DNA from: Haloferula luteola
Lineage (GTDB): Bacteria > Verrucomicrobiota > Verrucomicrobiia > Verrucomicrobiales > Akkermansiaceae
Reading direction: 5' to 3'
DNA length: 64,000 nt
NCBI RefSeq assembly: GCF_014201715.1
Contig: NZ_JACHFD010000008.1
Span: 164,137-228,136 of the forward strand
In this document: piece after piece, positions 41,734 to 50,041 of the stretch
How the letters are laid out: the number at the start of each line of letters is the position of its first letter
How positions within the stretch are numbered: the first letter of the stretch is position 1
Notes under the pieces: generated by a model
The model's database searches: none
What the model was told of the DNA's origin: nothing
What the model saw: the letters and a program-made list of their open reading frames with translations, nothing else
Program-made: the position numbers and the translations under genes

Positions 41734-43395
41734 TCAGGGAGAGAAGACGAGGCGCAAGAAGCGGGAGGTCTCTCCGCTCGTGAGAGTCGCGGTTCTCTGG
41801 CCGCTCTCGTCCGGGTCGGAAAGAGTGACGTCATCTGCGGTCCAGCTTTGGAGGTCGGCACTCGATTGAGCCGAGTAAGTCACGCCCTCCCGGTTGCCAG
41901 TGAAGGTCAAACTGAGCCCATTTTCCGTCCAAACAGGCTGTGGCATGCTGGCAGCAAGATCGAGCGATGGGTCCAGACCAAGGGCATAGGCAGTCAGCAA
42001 CGAGATGCCATCGCCATTTTCGTCTCCTTCTGGATCGGCCCCGGGAGAATACCCTTGCTCGACGAGCCAGTGAGCGAGTGCAGTGGCAATCTCCAGGGAC
42101 TGCGCAGGATAGCCGAGCCAAGTGGGAGTGGTGAAGCCCGTTGCGTTTGCCGGGAAGAAGACGGTGAACCCACTGGCGGTATCGTCGAAGACCGTCTCGC
42201 CCATTTCCTCAGGAGCGTCGCCCTCAAAGAATGCCCATGCGAGCGAGCGGGCAAAGTGGAAGGCATCATCGCCTATGGTGTTCACCGCGCTTGGCAAGGT
42301 GATGCCAGTGAGGCCAGTGCCGGCAAGGCACCAGGAGCCCAAGATGCTCACTGTGGACGGGATTTCCAGCTGGGATAGAGCCGACGCATAGTAGAAGGCG
42401 TCTTCGGGGAGTTCGACGAGCGACTCCGGAAGTTCGATTTCTTCAAGCTGCGAGCAGTGAGCAAAGGCGCCTGGAGACAATTGAGCGACGGTCGAGGGGA
42501 TGGAAAAGCGACCGGAGATGCCTGGAGGGGCAAGCCGGAGGAGGGACCCCGATGCATTGAAGAGCACCCCGCCTTGGCTGGAAAACTCCGTATTGGAGGC
42601 ATCCACCTCCAACGCCGTCAGAGCATGGCAGCCAAGAAAAACCTGATCACCGAGGTGGTTCAGAGAGGCATTGAGCTGGACGGACTCAAGGGCCGAACAG
42701 TCACCCAACGCCCCGTTTGAGATGCTGGTGACGTTTTCTGGAACGATGAAGGTGATGAGAGAGTCGTTGTCATGAAAAGCGCGTTCGCCGATGGTCTCGA
42801 GCTGGGCGGGAAGGGAGAGGGATGCCAACGATCGACAGCCATCGAATACCTGGTCCGGCAATGAAGTGACACCGGAGGGAACCGTGAGAGAGGTGAGAGC
42901 GGAACAGTCGAGAAATGCTGATTCCCCGAGAGAGGCAAGCGATGAAGGAAGTTCGAGGGTTGCCAAGCTGCTGCAATGGGCAAAGGCCGCCGCTCCGATC
43001 GTGACGGTCGTGCTGGGCAAGCTGACGCTTGCGAGGGCGGTGCAGCCTTCGCAGACGCCCATGGGAAGATCAGTGACCCCCGCAGGAAGAGTGAGCGCGG
43101 TGAGTCCAGTGCAACCGGCGAACGCAGAGGGCCCAAGGGAGGTCACACTGCTGCCGCTGGCGAAGGTGATGCTCGTGATCTCATCGCGGTCGCGAAAGGC
43201 ACCGCGGTCCACGGCGACGACGGTGTAGCCGTCAACGGTGGCAGGAATGGTGAGGGCTCCAGAAGGCTCGGCCGATTCCGTGAAGCCTGTCAGTGTGGCT
43301 TCGCTGTCATCAAGGAGGTAGGTGTAGGTGGTATCCGCTGCCGAGGGCAAAATAAGTCCGAGGGAGAGGGCGAGGATCGATTTCGCGGGGTTCAT
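41734..43395 (-). CDS. Secreted BspA-like leucine-rich repeat (LRR_5) protein
   Basis: 553 residues with a signal peptide (MNPAKSILALSLGLILPSAA). About a dozen LRR_5/BspA repeats of roughly 23 residues fill 55-425, with the pattern SLPSTTVTIGAAAFAHCSSLATLELPSSLASLG. TSP3-like calcium residues (DPEGDENGDG, about 455) follow. A C-terminal Ig-like module at about 480-553 (YSAQSSADLQSWTADD, ending RFLRLVFSP) matches three other proteins in the window. The start overlaps the stop of the upstream solenoid gene by ATGA. LRR_5 proteins in gut and soil bacteria are surface adhesins or ligand-binding proteins. The specific ligand is unknown. Confidence 0.85.
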   Translation of the reverse strand: MNPAKSILALSLGLILPSAADTTYTYLLDDSEATLTGFTESAEPSGALTIPATVDGYTVVAVDRGAFRDRDEITSITFASGSSVTSLGPSAFAGCTGLTALTLPAGVTDLPMGVCEGCTALASVSLPSTTVTIGAAAFAHCSSLATLELPSSLASLGESAFLDCSALTSLTVPSGVTSLPDQVFDGCRSLASLSLPAQLETIGERAFHDNDSLITFIVPENVTSISNGALGDCSALESVQLNASLNHLGDQVFLGCHALTALEVDASNTEFSSQGGVLFNASGSLLRLAPPGISGRFSIPSTVAQLSPGAFAHCSQLEEIELPESLVELPEDAFYYASALSQLEIPSTVSILGSWCLAGTGLTGITLPSAVNTIGDDAFHFARSLAWAFFEGDAPEEMGETVFDDTASGFTVFFPANATGFTTPTWLGYPAQSLEIATALAHWLVEQGYSPGADPEGDENGDGISLLTAYALGLDPSLDLAASMPQPVWTENGLSLTFTGNREGVTYSAQSSADLQSWTADDVTLSDPDESGQRTATLTSGETSRFLRLVFSP

Positions 43396-45872
43396 TGGAC
43401 CGTGGTGACCATGCTGGTCGGATTGAAGGTTTTGAGTGTCGTGCCACCGCTGACCGTGGCGTCGGTGTAAAGTCCATGAAACTCGGTGCCGCCGGAAACG
43501 GTGGCTCCGGAGATGATTGAGTAGGTGGTGCCTGACGCCAAATCGGGATTGCTGAAAAGTAGAGTCATGGCCGTGCTGGAGCTACCGCCCCCTCCAGGGA
43601 AGCCACCTCCGCCGCCGCCTCCTCCGGAGTAAGTACGGGGAATCTTGTAGACCAGATGGTCGCCGCTCGATGAAGTGACTCGAAGGATCACGTCGGCGGT
43701 TCCCGATCCTTTGTAGATGACAGATCGCTGGGTGCTGGTCGAGCTGGTGGGCGTGCTGGTGGCTCCTCCTGATCCCACGAGGATGCCCCCGGTGATGGTG
43801 AAGTTATTCTGGTCGCAGTCGAAGCCTTCTTCTGGGGAGTTGGCGCCTGAGGAGACGATCAATCCTCCGGTGATGCGCAGGGTGCCGTTGGAATCGATGC
43901 CATCGTTGTTGGATGCGTAGCTGTAGATGGCTCCCCCATTGATGGTGATGTTGGTGGTGGCGTTGATGCCATCATCGTAGGCTTGGATGGCGATCGTTCC
44001 TCCGTTGATGGTGAGCGTGGCCTTGCTTTCGAGTCCCTCGGCACCATTGGAGGTGGTGGATCCGGTGTAAGTTCCCCCATTCATGGTGAAGTTCCCTGCG
44101 GCTTTGAAGGCCTTGGTGTTCATGTAGTCGGATCCCGAGACGGTCACTCGTGAGCCAGTGGTGGAGGCGGTGATGACCGGGGTGTCGTCGATACCGAGAA
44201 TCCCAATCAGGGCATCACCATCGCAGGAGATGGCGTCGCCACCGGAGCCACTGGCGAGGGTGTTGAGTGTGCCTCCGGTGACAGTAAGGGTGCCGTCCGC
44301 TTTGAAGGCATCTGCGCCTGCCCAGTCAGTGACCCCGGAGGCATTGGTGAAGGTGGCGGAGGCGTCGCCCGTGGTGGTGATGTCGAAAGTGCCGCCGCTC
44401 ATGACGATGTTGCCATCAATGGAGACCCCCTTGCCGGCGACACCTTGATGGAGGATGCTGACCGTGCCCCCTTCCACAGTGAGATCACCGCTGCTTTTGA
44501 TCGCGGTGCAATAGGAAGGATCGTAGCGGCCGGTGGCCACCGATTCGAGCGCGACATCTCCGGAGAGGTTGAAGTCGAACACTCCTCCCGCGAGGTCGAT
44601 GGCGGTCTTGGATTTGAGGCCTTTGGACTGATCACCTCGCGATCGGATGTCAAAGGTCCCTCCCTCAATGGTGAGTGCGAGATCGGCCGAAATGGCGTCG
44701 GCTCCTGAACCATCTGCACGGAGGGCAAAGATGCCTCCAGTGATGGTGATGGCGCCATCGGCCTTGATGCCATCCGGTGAAGCGGTGTCCGTTTCGCCTT
44801 CGCTATTGGTGTAGCGACTGGAACTTCCTGACAAGGTAGCGAGATCGAGGGTGCCTGCCGAAATGGAGACATCACCATCGACCGATATCGCCTTACCGGC
44901 CAGACCACGGTGGGTGATGGAGAGGTTGCCTCCCTGCATCACAAAGTTCGAATCGGATTTGATTCCGGTGCAATAGGCGGGGTCGACATAGGAGAGGGTC
45001 TCCTCCTCGACCGTTTCCAGAACGACATCGCCTGAAAGGTCGAGGAGGATGGTGCCACCCAGAAAAGTGATATCGGCGTCGGCGGCGATGGCCTTGGACT
45101 GGTCGCCCGAGAAATCGATGCTGACGAGTCCGCCGGTGATTTCCAGCGTGTCGCCGCTGGCAAGTCCCTTGGTGTCATCAGAGGTGCCGCTCACATCCAG
45201 GCGTCCGCCAGCGATCGTGATGCCCTTGTCGGCATCGATGCCGTCACCAGTGGCAGCGAGGGAAACATGGCCACCATCCATATCGAATCTCGACTTGGGA
45301 TGAATGGCATCTTTGGCGGCGCTGGGGACGAGAAGATCTCCACGAAGGACACGAACCGACTTGGTGGCGTAGATCGCGTGAGCGACTTGGCTCTCCACCT
45401 CAAGTTGGCCCTCGCCGGAGAAAATCATGCTACCGCCGGAAAAGAGCGTTCCAGAGCCGGATCGGGTGTACTCGGCGGTATCGGAGAGGTGGTTGGTGGT
45501 GCCGGTGACGGCGTCGATGAAGGTTCGTTTTTCGGTGAAAACCGAGAGCGCAGGCCCGTCGCTGCTGGTAAGATCAAGACCGTCGAGAGTCACCATCACC
45601 CGATAGGGGCTGGTGATTTCGACAAAGCCGTTTTCCGAGTTTCCTCTGAGAATGAAGCGGACTCCCTCGACCTCGGAAGTGATGGAGAGTTCGCTGGCAG
45701 TGGCCCCTTCATCGATGGTAATTCCGACCGGATCTTCGATGGTGGCAGAGGTGCCATCGAGAGTGATGGTAACCGTGCGAGGAAAATCGGAGATTTCCGG
45801 AAAGTCGCGGTCGGCAGCTTGAATCACGGTCGTCGTGAGCAAGCAGAGAAGGGGCGGCAGCGGGGTTTTCAT
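43392..45872 (-). CDS. Secreted carbohydrate-binding beta-solenoid protein (Cthe_2159-like)
   Basis: 826 residues from the ATG at 45872, with a signal peptide (MKTPLPPLLCLLTTTVIQA). The body is a long parallel beta-helix built from repeats of the type G-DGIDADKGITIAGGRLDVSG (for example at about 215-245), typical of the calcium-binding, polysaccharide-lyase-like Cthe_2159 family that binds acidic sugars. The solenoid appears duplicated: two blocks each contain DPxYCTxIKSxxxxxxxGG and GxAGKxxSxDGxxxxSxGT. A poly-Gly stretch (about 755-775) leads to a C-terminal stalk. Exported, likely a surface glycan-binding protein. Co-translated with the LRR_5 protein and divergent from a two-component system. 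Confidence 0.85.
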   Translation of the reverse strand: MKTPLPPLLCLLTTTVIQAADRDFPEISDFPRTVTITLDGTSATIEDPVGITIDEGATASELSITSEVEGVRFILRGNSENGFVEITSPYRVMVTLDGLDLTSSDGPALSVFTEKRTFIDAVTGTTNHLSDTAEYTRSGSGTLFSGGSMIFSGEGQLEVESQVAHAIYATKSVRVLRGDLLVPSAAKDAIHPKSRFDMDGGHVSLAATGDGIDADKGITIAGGRLDVSGTSDDTKGLASGDTLEITGGLVSIDFSGDQSKAIAADADITFLGGTILLDLSGDVVLETVEEETLSYVDPAYCTGIKSDSNFVMQGGNLSITHRGLAGKAISVDGDVSISAGTLDLATLSGSSSRYTNSEGETDTASPDGIKADGAITITGGIFALRADGSGADAISADLALTIEGGTFDIRSRGDQSKGLKSKTAIDLAGGVFDFNLSGDVALESVATGRYDPSYCTAIKSSGDLTVEGGTVSILHQGVAGKGVSIDGNIVMSGGTFDITTTGDASATFTNASGVTDWAGADAFKADGTLTVTGGTLNTLASGSGGDAISCDGDALIGILGIDDTPVITASTTGSRVTVSGSDYMNTKAFKAAGNFTMNGGTYTGSTTSNGAEGLESKATLTINGGTIAIQAYDDGINATTNITINGGAIYSYASNNDGIDSNGTLRITGGLIVSSGANSPEEGFDCDQNNFTITGGILVGSGGATSTPTSSTSTQRSVIYKGSGTADVILRVTSSSGDHLVYKIPRTYSGGGGGGGGFPGGGGSSSTAMTLLFSNPDLASGTTYSIISGATVSGGTEFHGLYTDATVSGGTTLKTFNPTSMVTTVQ

Positions 45873-46040
45873 GGGAAGGCGGGGAGGGAGCTTAAGGGAA
45901 AAGGGCATCCCAAGGTCCCCGCAAAGCTAGCGGACCGATGATGAAGATTCGGTTAATCGACTCTCGATTTGGCAAATCGCGGATTTCCCTAGGCGTGAGC
46001 TTGGCTTAATGGCTGGGGCGGGCGAATCCGCCCTAGCAAG
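45873..46040. promoter_or_regulatory. Divergent control region, solenoid gene versus response regulator
   Basis: A 168-bp gap between two divergent starts. The stretch 45938-46010 is relatively A/T-rich (GATTCGGTTAATCG, GGCTTAATGG) and is the natural place for a response-regulator site controlling both directions. I see no clear direct repeats, so this is positional. Confidence 0.35.
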
Positions 46041-46691
46041 ATGAAGATATTGGTCGTCGAGGATGAACCGCGCCTGCTTTACAACCTTTCGCGGGCTCTG
46101 AGGGAGGAGGGGTATGTTGTGGAGGGTGTTCCGAGAGGGGACGAAGGTCTGCACCAGGCCATGGAGCAGGATTTTGATGCCATCGTTCTCGACGTGATGC
46201 TCCCGGGCTTGGATGGCTGGGAGGTGTTGGAAAGGTTGCGCCGGAAGAAGGAAACTCCGGTGCTGATGCTGACAGCGCGGGATGCGCTTCCGGATCGGGT
46301 GCGTGGATTGGATGCCGGAGCCGATGATTATTTGGTGAAGCCGTTTGATTTGCCGGAGCTCTTGGCTCGGTTACGGGCCGTCATTCGGCGTCATGCGGGG
46401 AAGGGATCGTCGGTGATCGAGCTGGGGGATACGGTGGTTGATTTGAAGCGTCGGCAGGTCCTGCGTGATGGGGAAGGCGTTTCGTTGACGGCACGGGAGT
46501 ATGCGATTGTCGAGTTTCTCGCGATGCATCGCGGTCGATTGGTGACCCGGACGGAGTTGTATGAGCGGGTGTTTGATGAAAATGCCGACACGCTTTCCAA
46601 TGTGATCGATGTGCATGTGTTTGCGATTCGGAAGAAGCTGCGCCCTGATTTGATCGTGACGCGGCGAGGCCAAGGTTACTGCATCGAATGA
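46041..46691 (+). CDS. OmpR-family response regulator
   Basis: 216 residues. Receiver domain 1-115: acidic pair Glu7/Asp8, phosphoacceptor Asp51 in IVLDVMLPG, Thr in LTARDA, Lys in LVKPFDL (about 101). Winged-helix DNA-binding domain 125-216: LTAREYAIVEFLAMHRGRLVTRTELYERVF and the C-terminal RRGQGYCIE. It overlaps the histidine kinase gene by ATGA, forming a standard two-component operon. Its location, divergent from the solenoid/LRR surface genes, suggests these as targets. The signal is unknown. Confidence 0.95.
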   Translation: MKILVVEDEPRLLYNLSRALREEGYVVEGVPRGDEGLHQAMEQDFDAIVLDVMLPGLDGWEVLERLRRKKETPVLMLTARDALPDRVRGLDAGADDYLVKPFDLPELLARLRAVIRRHAGKGSSVIELGDTVVDLKRRQVLRDGEGVSLTAREYAIVEFLAMHRGRLVTRTELYERVFDENADTLSNVIDVHVFAIRKKLRPDLIVTRRGQGYCIE

Positions 46692-48208
46692 AGTGGACGG
46701 ATTCCATACGCGGCCGCCTGTTGTTGTGGCTGGGACTGTTGTTGGCAGCGGTGCTGAGTGGGTTCGGCATGGCGGCCTATCAGTTGCAGCGGACCCAGCT
46801 TTTTGCGGGGATGGATGAGGAATTGGCGGAATTGGTTTCCCAATTGAGCCAGGAAGCACGTGGAACCCCTCCGAGTGGCGGGCGGGAAGGTCGCGAGCCT
46901 GGATTTGGGGGTGGGGGGCCCGGGGAGCGAATGCCTCGGGATCGAGAGGGGCCGGATCGGGATGGATTTGGAGGTTTTGACGAGCCATTCGGACCGCCGG
47001 GTCCGCCACCGGATTTTGAGGATCGGTCACCGGATGATCGAGAATTGAAGATTTCGAGCGAGTTGATGAAACGACTCGGCGATGGCCAGGAAGCGGGGTT
47101 CGCCGTGTGGCGCCGAGGGGGAACATTGAGGGGAAGCAATTTGATTCCGGTGCCGAACTACCCATCCCGCGCTGGCCACGATACCTTGGTGCGGTTTCGT
47201 CACCGCGGACATTGGCGTGAGGCCTATCATTTTACCGAGATTGGCGAGTGCGTGCTGGTGGGGCGGGATGGATCTGAGGAGATTGCAGAGCTTCATCGAG
47301 CTGGGATTCGACTGGGTCTTGCCGGGGTGGGTGTCTTGGCGATCGGTCTCGGAGGAGGATGGTGGTTGGCGACGCGATCGCTGCAGCCGATCGATGAAAT
47401 GAGCAGGACAGCACGCAGGATTTCCGAGGGGCGGCTCTCGGAGCGGGTGCCTGTGGGATCCCCGGACAGCGAGTTGGGGCGTCTCGCCACGGTCATGAAC
47501 ACGACGTTTGACCGTTTGGAGTCGGCGTTTGACCGGCAACGCCAATTCACGGCAGATGCTTCCCATGAGTTGCGCACGCCATTGACCTTGATGATCTCCG
47601 AGGCGCAAACGGTGCTTTCCCGAGACCGCGCTGCAGCGGACTACCGAGAAGCGGTGGAGCAATGTCTGGAGGCGGCAGTGCGGATGCGTGACCTCACGGC
47701 GTCCTTACTCCAGCTCGCACGGATTGAAGGAGAATTAGGAGAGGCATCGACCTTTGAGTTGAGGGCCTGTGTGCGCACAGAAATCGAAGCTCTCGGGCCA
47801 CGCATTGAGAGTTCAGGGGTGCGTGTGGACACTGATTTGCTCGAGGTCGTGTGCCTTGGAGACGCGATCCGTGCCGGTCGAGTGGTGGCGAACTTGCTAG
47901 GCAATGCCGTGCATCACACCCCTCCCGGTGGGCGTGTTGTGCTCTCGATGGAGCGCGACGATGTCTTTGTGGTGTTGGTGGTGGAAGATACTGGATCAGG
48001 GATTGCCGCCGAGGATCTCCCACATATTTTTGAACGCTTCTACCGAGCCGATAAGGTTCGCTCGCGAAGTGAAGGCCGCTTCGGGCTTGGCCTGGCGATC
48101 TGCAAAGCCGCCATGGAGGCTGACGGGGGCTCGATCATGGTATCGAGCAAACCGGGATCGGGCACCCGCTTCGAAGTGCGATGGAAAGTCGACGAAGCGG
48201 AATGCTGA
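46688..48208 (+). CDS. Sensor histidine kinase with Pro/Gly/Arg-rich sensor loop
   Basis: 506 residues. TM1 about 9-31; periplasmic loop 32-205; TM2 206-228; HAMP about 228-282; HisKA with His293 in ASHELRTPLT; HATPase with NLLGNAVHHTP (N box), EDTGSGIA (G1), FERFYRAD (F box) and FGLGLAICK (G2). It phosphorylates the regulator encoded immediately upstream. The odd feature is residues 58-120 of the loop: low complexity, rich in Pro, Gly, Arg and acidic residues (GREPGFGGGGPGERMPRD and onward to FGPPGPPPDF). This could bind a polyanion or metal, or may be disordered. No terminator with a T run follows. Confidence 0.93.
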   Translation: MKWTDSIRGRLLLWLGLLLAAVLSGFGMAAYQLQRTQLFAGMDEELAELVSQLSQEARGTPPSGGREGREPGFGGGGPGERMPRDREGPDRDGFGGFDEPFGPPGPPPDFEDRSPDDRELKISSELMKRLGDGQEAGFAVWRRGGTLRGSNLIPVPNYPSRAGHDTLVRFRHRGHWREAYHFTEIGECVLVGRDGSEEIAELHRAGIRLGLAGVGVLAIGLGGGWWLATRSLQPIDEMSRTARRISEGRLSERVPVGSPDSELGRLATVMNTTFDRLESAFDRQRQFTADASHELRTPLTLMISEAQTVLSRDRAAADYREAVEQCLEAAVRMRDLTASLLQLARIEGELGEASTFELRACVRTEIEALGPRIESSGVRVDTDLLEVVCLGDAIRAGRVVANLLGNAVHHTPPGGRVVLSMERDDVFVVLVVEDTGSGIAAEDLPHIFERFYRADKVRSRSEGRFGLGLAICKAAMEADGGSIMVSSKPGSGTRFEVRWKVDEAEC

Positions 48209-48227
48209 ATGACTGGAAATAAGGGAA

Positions 48228-48249
48228 GCGGGCCCCAATGGAGGCCCGC
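48228..48249. terminator. Hairpin between convergent genes
   Basis: GCGGGCC (48228-48234) pairs with GGCCCGC (48243-48249) around an 8-nt loop. It lies between the kinase stop (plus) and the ribbon-helix-helix stop (minus). T runs are poor on both sides, so it is at best a weak or bidirectional terminator. Confidence 0.45.
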
Positions 48250-48255
48250 CTGATC

Positions 48256-48447
48256 TTAGAGCCCGAGTTCGTCGCGGAACTCATCGAAAAGGAGATCCGG
48301 GGGTGGCTCGATTTCGATAGGGGGATCGGCCCGGATGAGTTGGGCCAGAGTTTCCGCAACGAACCGGGAGAGTGAGATCTTCCTGCGAGCCGCCAGAGAG
48401 GCGGCTTGGAGGAGCAAAGGCCGGGGAAGGTCGAGTTGAGTTTTCAT
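48256..48447 (-). CDS. Orphan ribbon-helix-helix (antitoxin-like) protein
   Basis: 63 residues from the ATG at 48447, which overlaps the upstream stop by ATGA. The pattern MKTQLDLPRPLLLQAASLAA followed by RRKISLSRFVAETLAQLI is that of a VapB/CopG-type ribbon-helix-helix: an antiparallel beta strand (residues 2-7) and two helices. The acidic, Pro-rich tail (PPIEIEPPPDLLFDEFRDEL) resembles the toxin-binding tail of antitoxins. No toxin gene is adjacent: the next gene downstream is the converging histidine kinase and upstream is a membrane-protein gene. It may act alone as a DNA-binding regulator of this operon. Confidence 0.7.
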   Translation of the reverse strand: MKTQLDLPRPLLLQAASLAARRKISLSRFVAETLAQLIRADPPIEIEPPPDLLFDEFRDELGL

Positions 48448-49160
48448 GAACGCTCTTCTGAAGGGGTTTCCGGCGGGAGCTTGAGATCGAAGGTCTCGGA
48501 CCAATGCTGAAGGAAGAATTTCTTTTCCGGGGTGATGAAGCGGTCCGAGGTGCCGAGAATGGGCCGCAGTGAGGTGGTCAATTGCAGGGTGACGAGAAGG
48601 AAGATGATCGACCAGATGGCCATGGGGCCTTTCTGGCTGGCACCGTGGGCATGCAATGCCTGGTCAAGAAAGCGGCCGGCGAAAATGAAGCCGATCAGCC
48701 ACGAGCCCACGGCCAAACAGCCCATGAAGCCGAAAGAACGTGTGCCCTGAGTGAAGATCCAAACGGCGGGTGCAAATCCGAGAAGAAGCAGGCCCGAAAG
48801 TCCAAGCACTCCACCGAGGATGCCAGCGAGCCGCCCTGCCGAGGCTGAGGACCCCGCGAGGCAGGAGAAGATATAGAGGCTTGGATAGCAGATGATGGCG
48901 GCAAAAAGCATGCCTCCTCCGAGTTTGAGGGGCGCGGCCCAGATTTGCTGGTGCCAGGCAAATGTGCCGAGCACGAAACCGAAGATGAGGAGTGCCACGA
49001 GGGCGAGCAGGAAGAGACGCAGAAGTGTGGCGGGTCGATCGATCATCGGGTCTTGAGCCAATTCGCGTGGACGCCGTAGCAGGGCTTCAAAGAGGTCGCG
49101 GAAGGAGTTTCCGATGGGCGGTGATTCCGGTTCAGTGGGTGGAGGTGGGGTGGGTGTCAT
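48444..49160 (-). CDS. Polytopic membrane protein, function unknown
   Basis: 238 residues from the ATG at 49160, which overlaps the preceding gene. A Pro/Thr-rich N-terminus (MTPTPPPPTEPESPP) and a cytosolic segment (FRDLFEALLRRPRELAQD) come first. About five or six membrane helices follow at 45-200 (LLALVALLIFGFVLGTF, LGGGMLFAAIICYPSLYIF, GILGGVLGLSGLLLLGF and others). It resembles the Yip1-like superfamily in outline only. It belongs to a coupled set (49927-48256) directly downstream of creBC and may be an effector or cargo of that system. Function unknown. Confidence 0.7.
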   Translation of the reverse strand: MTPTPPPPTEPESPPIGNSFRDLFEALLRRPRELAQDPMIDRPATLLRLFLLALVALLIFGFVLGTFAWHQQIWAAPLKLGGGMLFAAIICYPSLYIFSCLAGSSASAGRLAGILGGVLGLSGLLLLGFAPAVWIFTQGTRSFGFMGCLAVGSWLIGFIFAGRFLDQALHAHGASQKGPMAIWSIIFLLVTLQLTTSLRPILGTSDRFITPEKKFFLQHWSETFDLKLPPETPSEERS

Positions 49161-49927
49161 GGTGGTTGCAGATTTGGAGTTCGGAAGAGCTTTCGGATGC
49201 CGACGAAGAGGCCAGCCAAGAGGAGGAGAAACAGGGCCGAAGGAAGCACCGCGTAGGCATCGAAAGTCGCAAGAATGCGGCCGCTCGAGCGCCACACCGA
49301 TTCGTAGAAGCTACCGTGCATCGGGTCGGGTCGAAGGAAGGCGACCTTAAGGTCGGGGGAGCCGAAGAACGGACGAAAGATCCATGAGAATTGCGCTCCG
49401 AGAAATGCATTGCCGGCGATCCATGCTCCGAGGGTGGCACGGGCAGCAGCTCGGGAGGGGCTGAATGTTTCCAGGAGTTTGCCGAGACGGGTCACTCCAA
49501 TGAGGCCAGCCAAGGCGATCATGATGGTGTGAAAAAGCAGGTATCCCGCATGGGCGGAAAGGGCCACGGCGGAGTCAGGCGGGGGAGCATTGAGCGCCAG
49601 GAAGAAGGTGATGGGAGCGATCGACCCGAGAATGAGGGCAGAGATGGCGAAGGCACTGAGCAAGGCGTGGAGGGACTGGCGAAAGTTCAGTTGGCTGCCA
49701 AGCAAGCTGCCAAGGAGTCCATTGAGCAGGCCGTTGCAGCCGAGGGTGCAGGCGATGAGCAGGGGCATTTTGATCGCCACATAGGCGCCCATCATCGGAG
49801 ATCGCCAGAAGCCGACGGAATATCCATAGAGGGCAAATCCTCCGACCGTGACCTGAATGCTGCGGGCGAGGTCGCTCGTCGACGCCCGGGTCAGGGTGGT
49901 GGTGGGAGGATTCAGCAGCGCACGCAT
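49157..49927 (-). CDS. Polytopic membrane protein, function unknown
   Basis: 256 residues with about six membrane helices. A short cytosolic start (LARSIQVTVGGFALYGYSVGF) is followed by WRSPMMGAYVAIKMPLLIAC, a Leu/Gly-rich GCNGLLNGLLGSLLG and FRQSLHALLSAFAISALILGS. I recall similar sequences (YGFxxGxWR, IKxPLL, NGLLNGLLG, FRQ) as conserved unnamed proteins in PVC bacteria, usually next to a second membrane protein as here. It overlaps that partner by ATGA, so the two probably form a complex. It lies 114 bp downstream of creC, where creD would be expected. Confidence 0.7.
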   Translation of the reverse strand: MRALLNPPTTTLTRASTSDLARSIQVTVGGFALYGYSVGFWRSPMMGAYVAIKMPLLIACTLGCNGLLNGLLGSLLGSQLNFRQSLHALLSAFAISALILGSIAPITFFLALNAPPPDSAVALSAHAGYLLFHTIMIALAGLIGVTRLGKLLETFSPSRAAARATLGAWIAGNAFLGAQFSWIFRPFFGSPDLKVAFLRPDPMHGSFYESVWRSSGRILATFDAYAVLPSALFLLLLAGLFVGIRKLFRTPNLQPP

Positions 49928-50041
49928 CGGATGCGTGCAGGAAAGGGAAGGACGGTGAGAGTCAGATGAAGCGGGGAGGAACTCCGTTAGAAAGTCTGAT
50001 GAAGATGGGAGTCGAAAGCCTCGGCGAGCGTTTTCGGGGCG

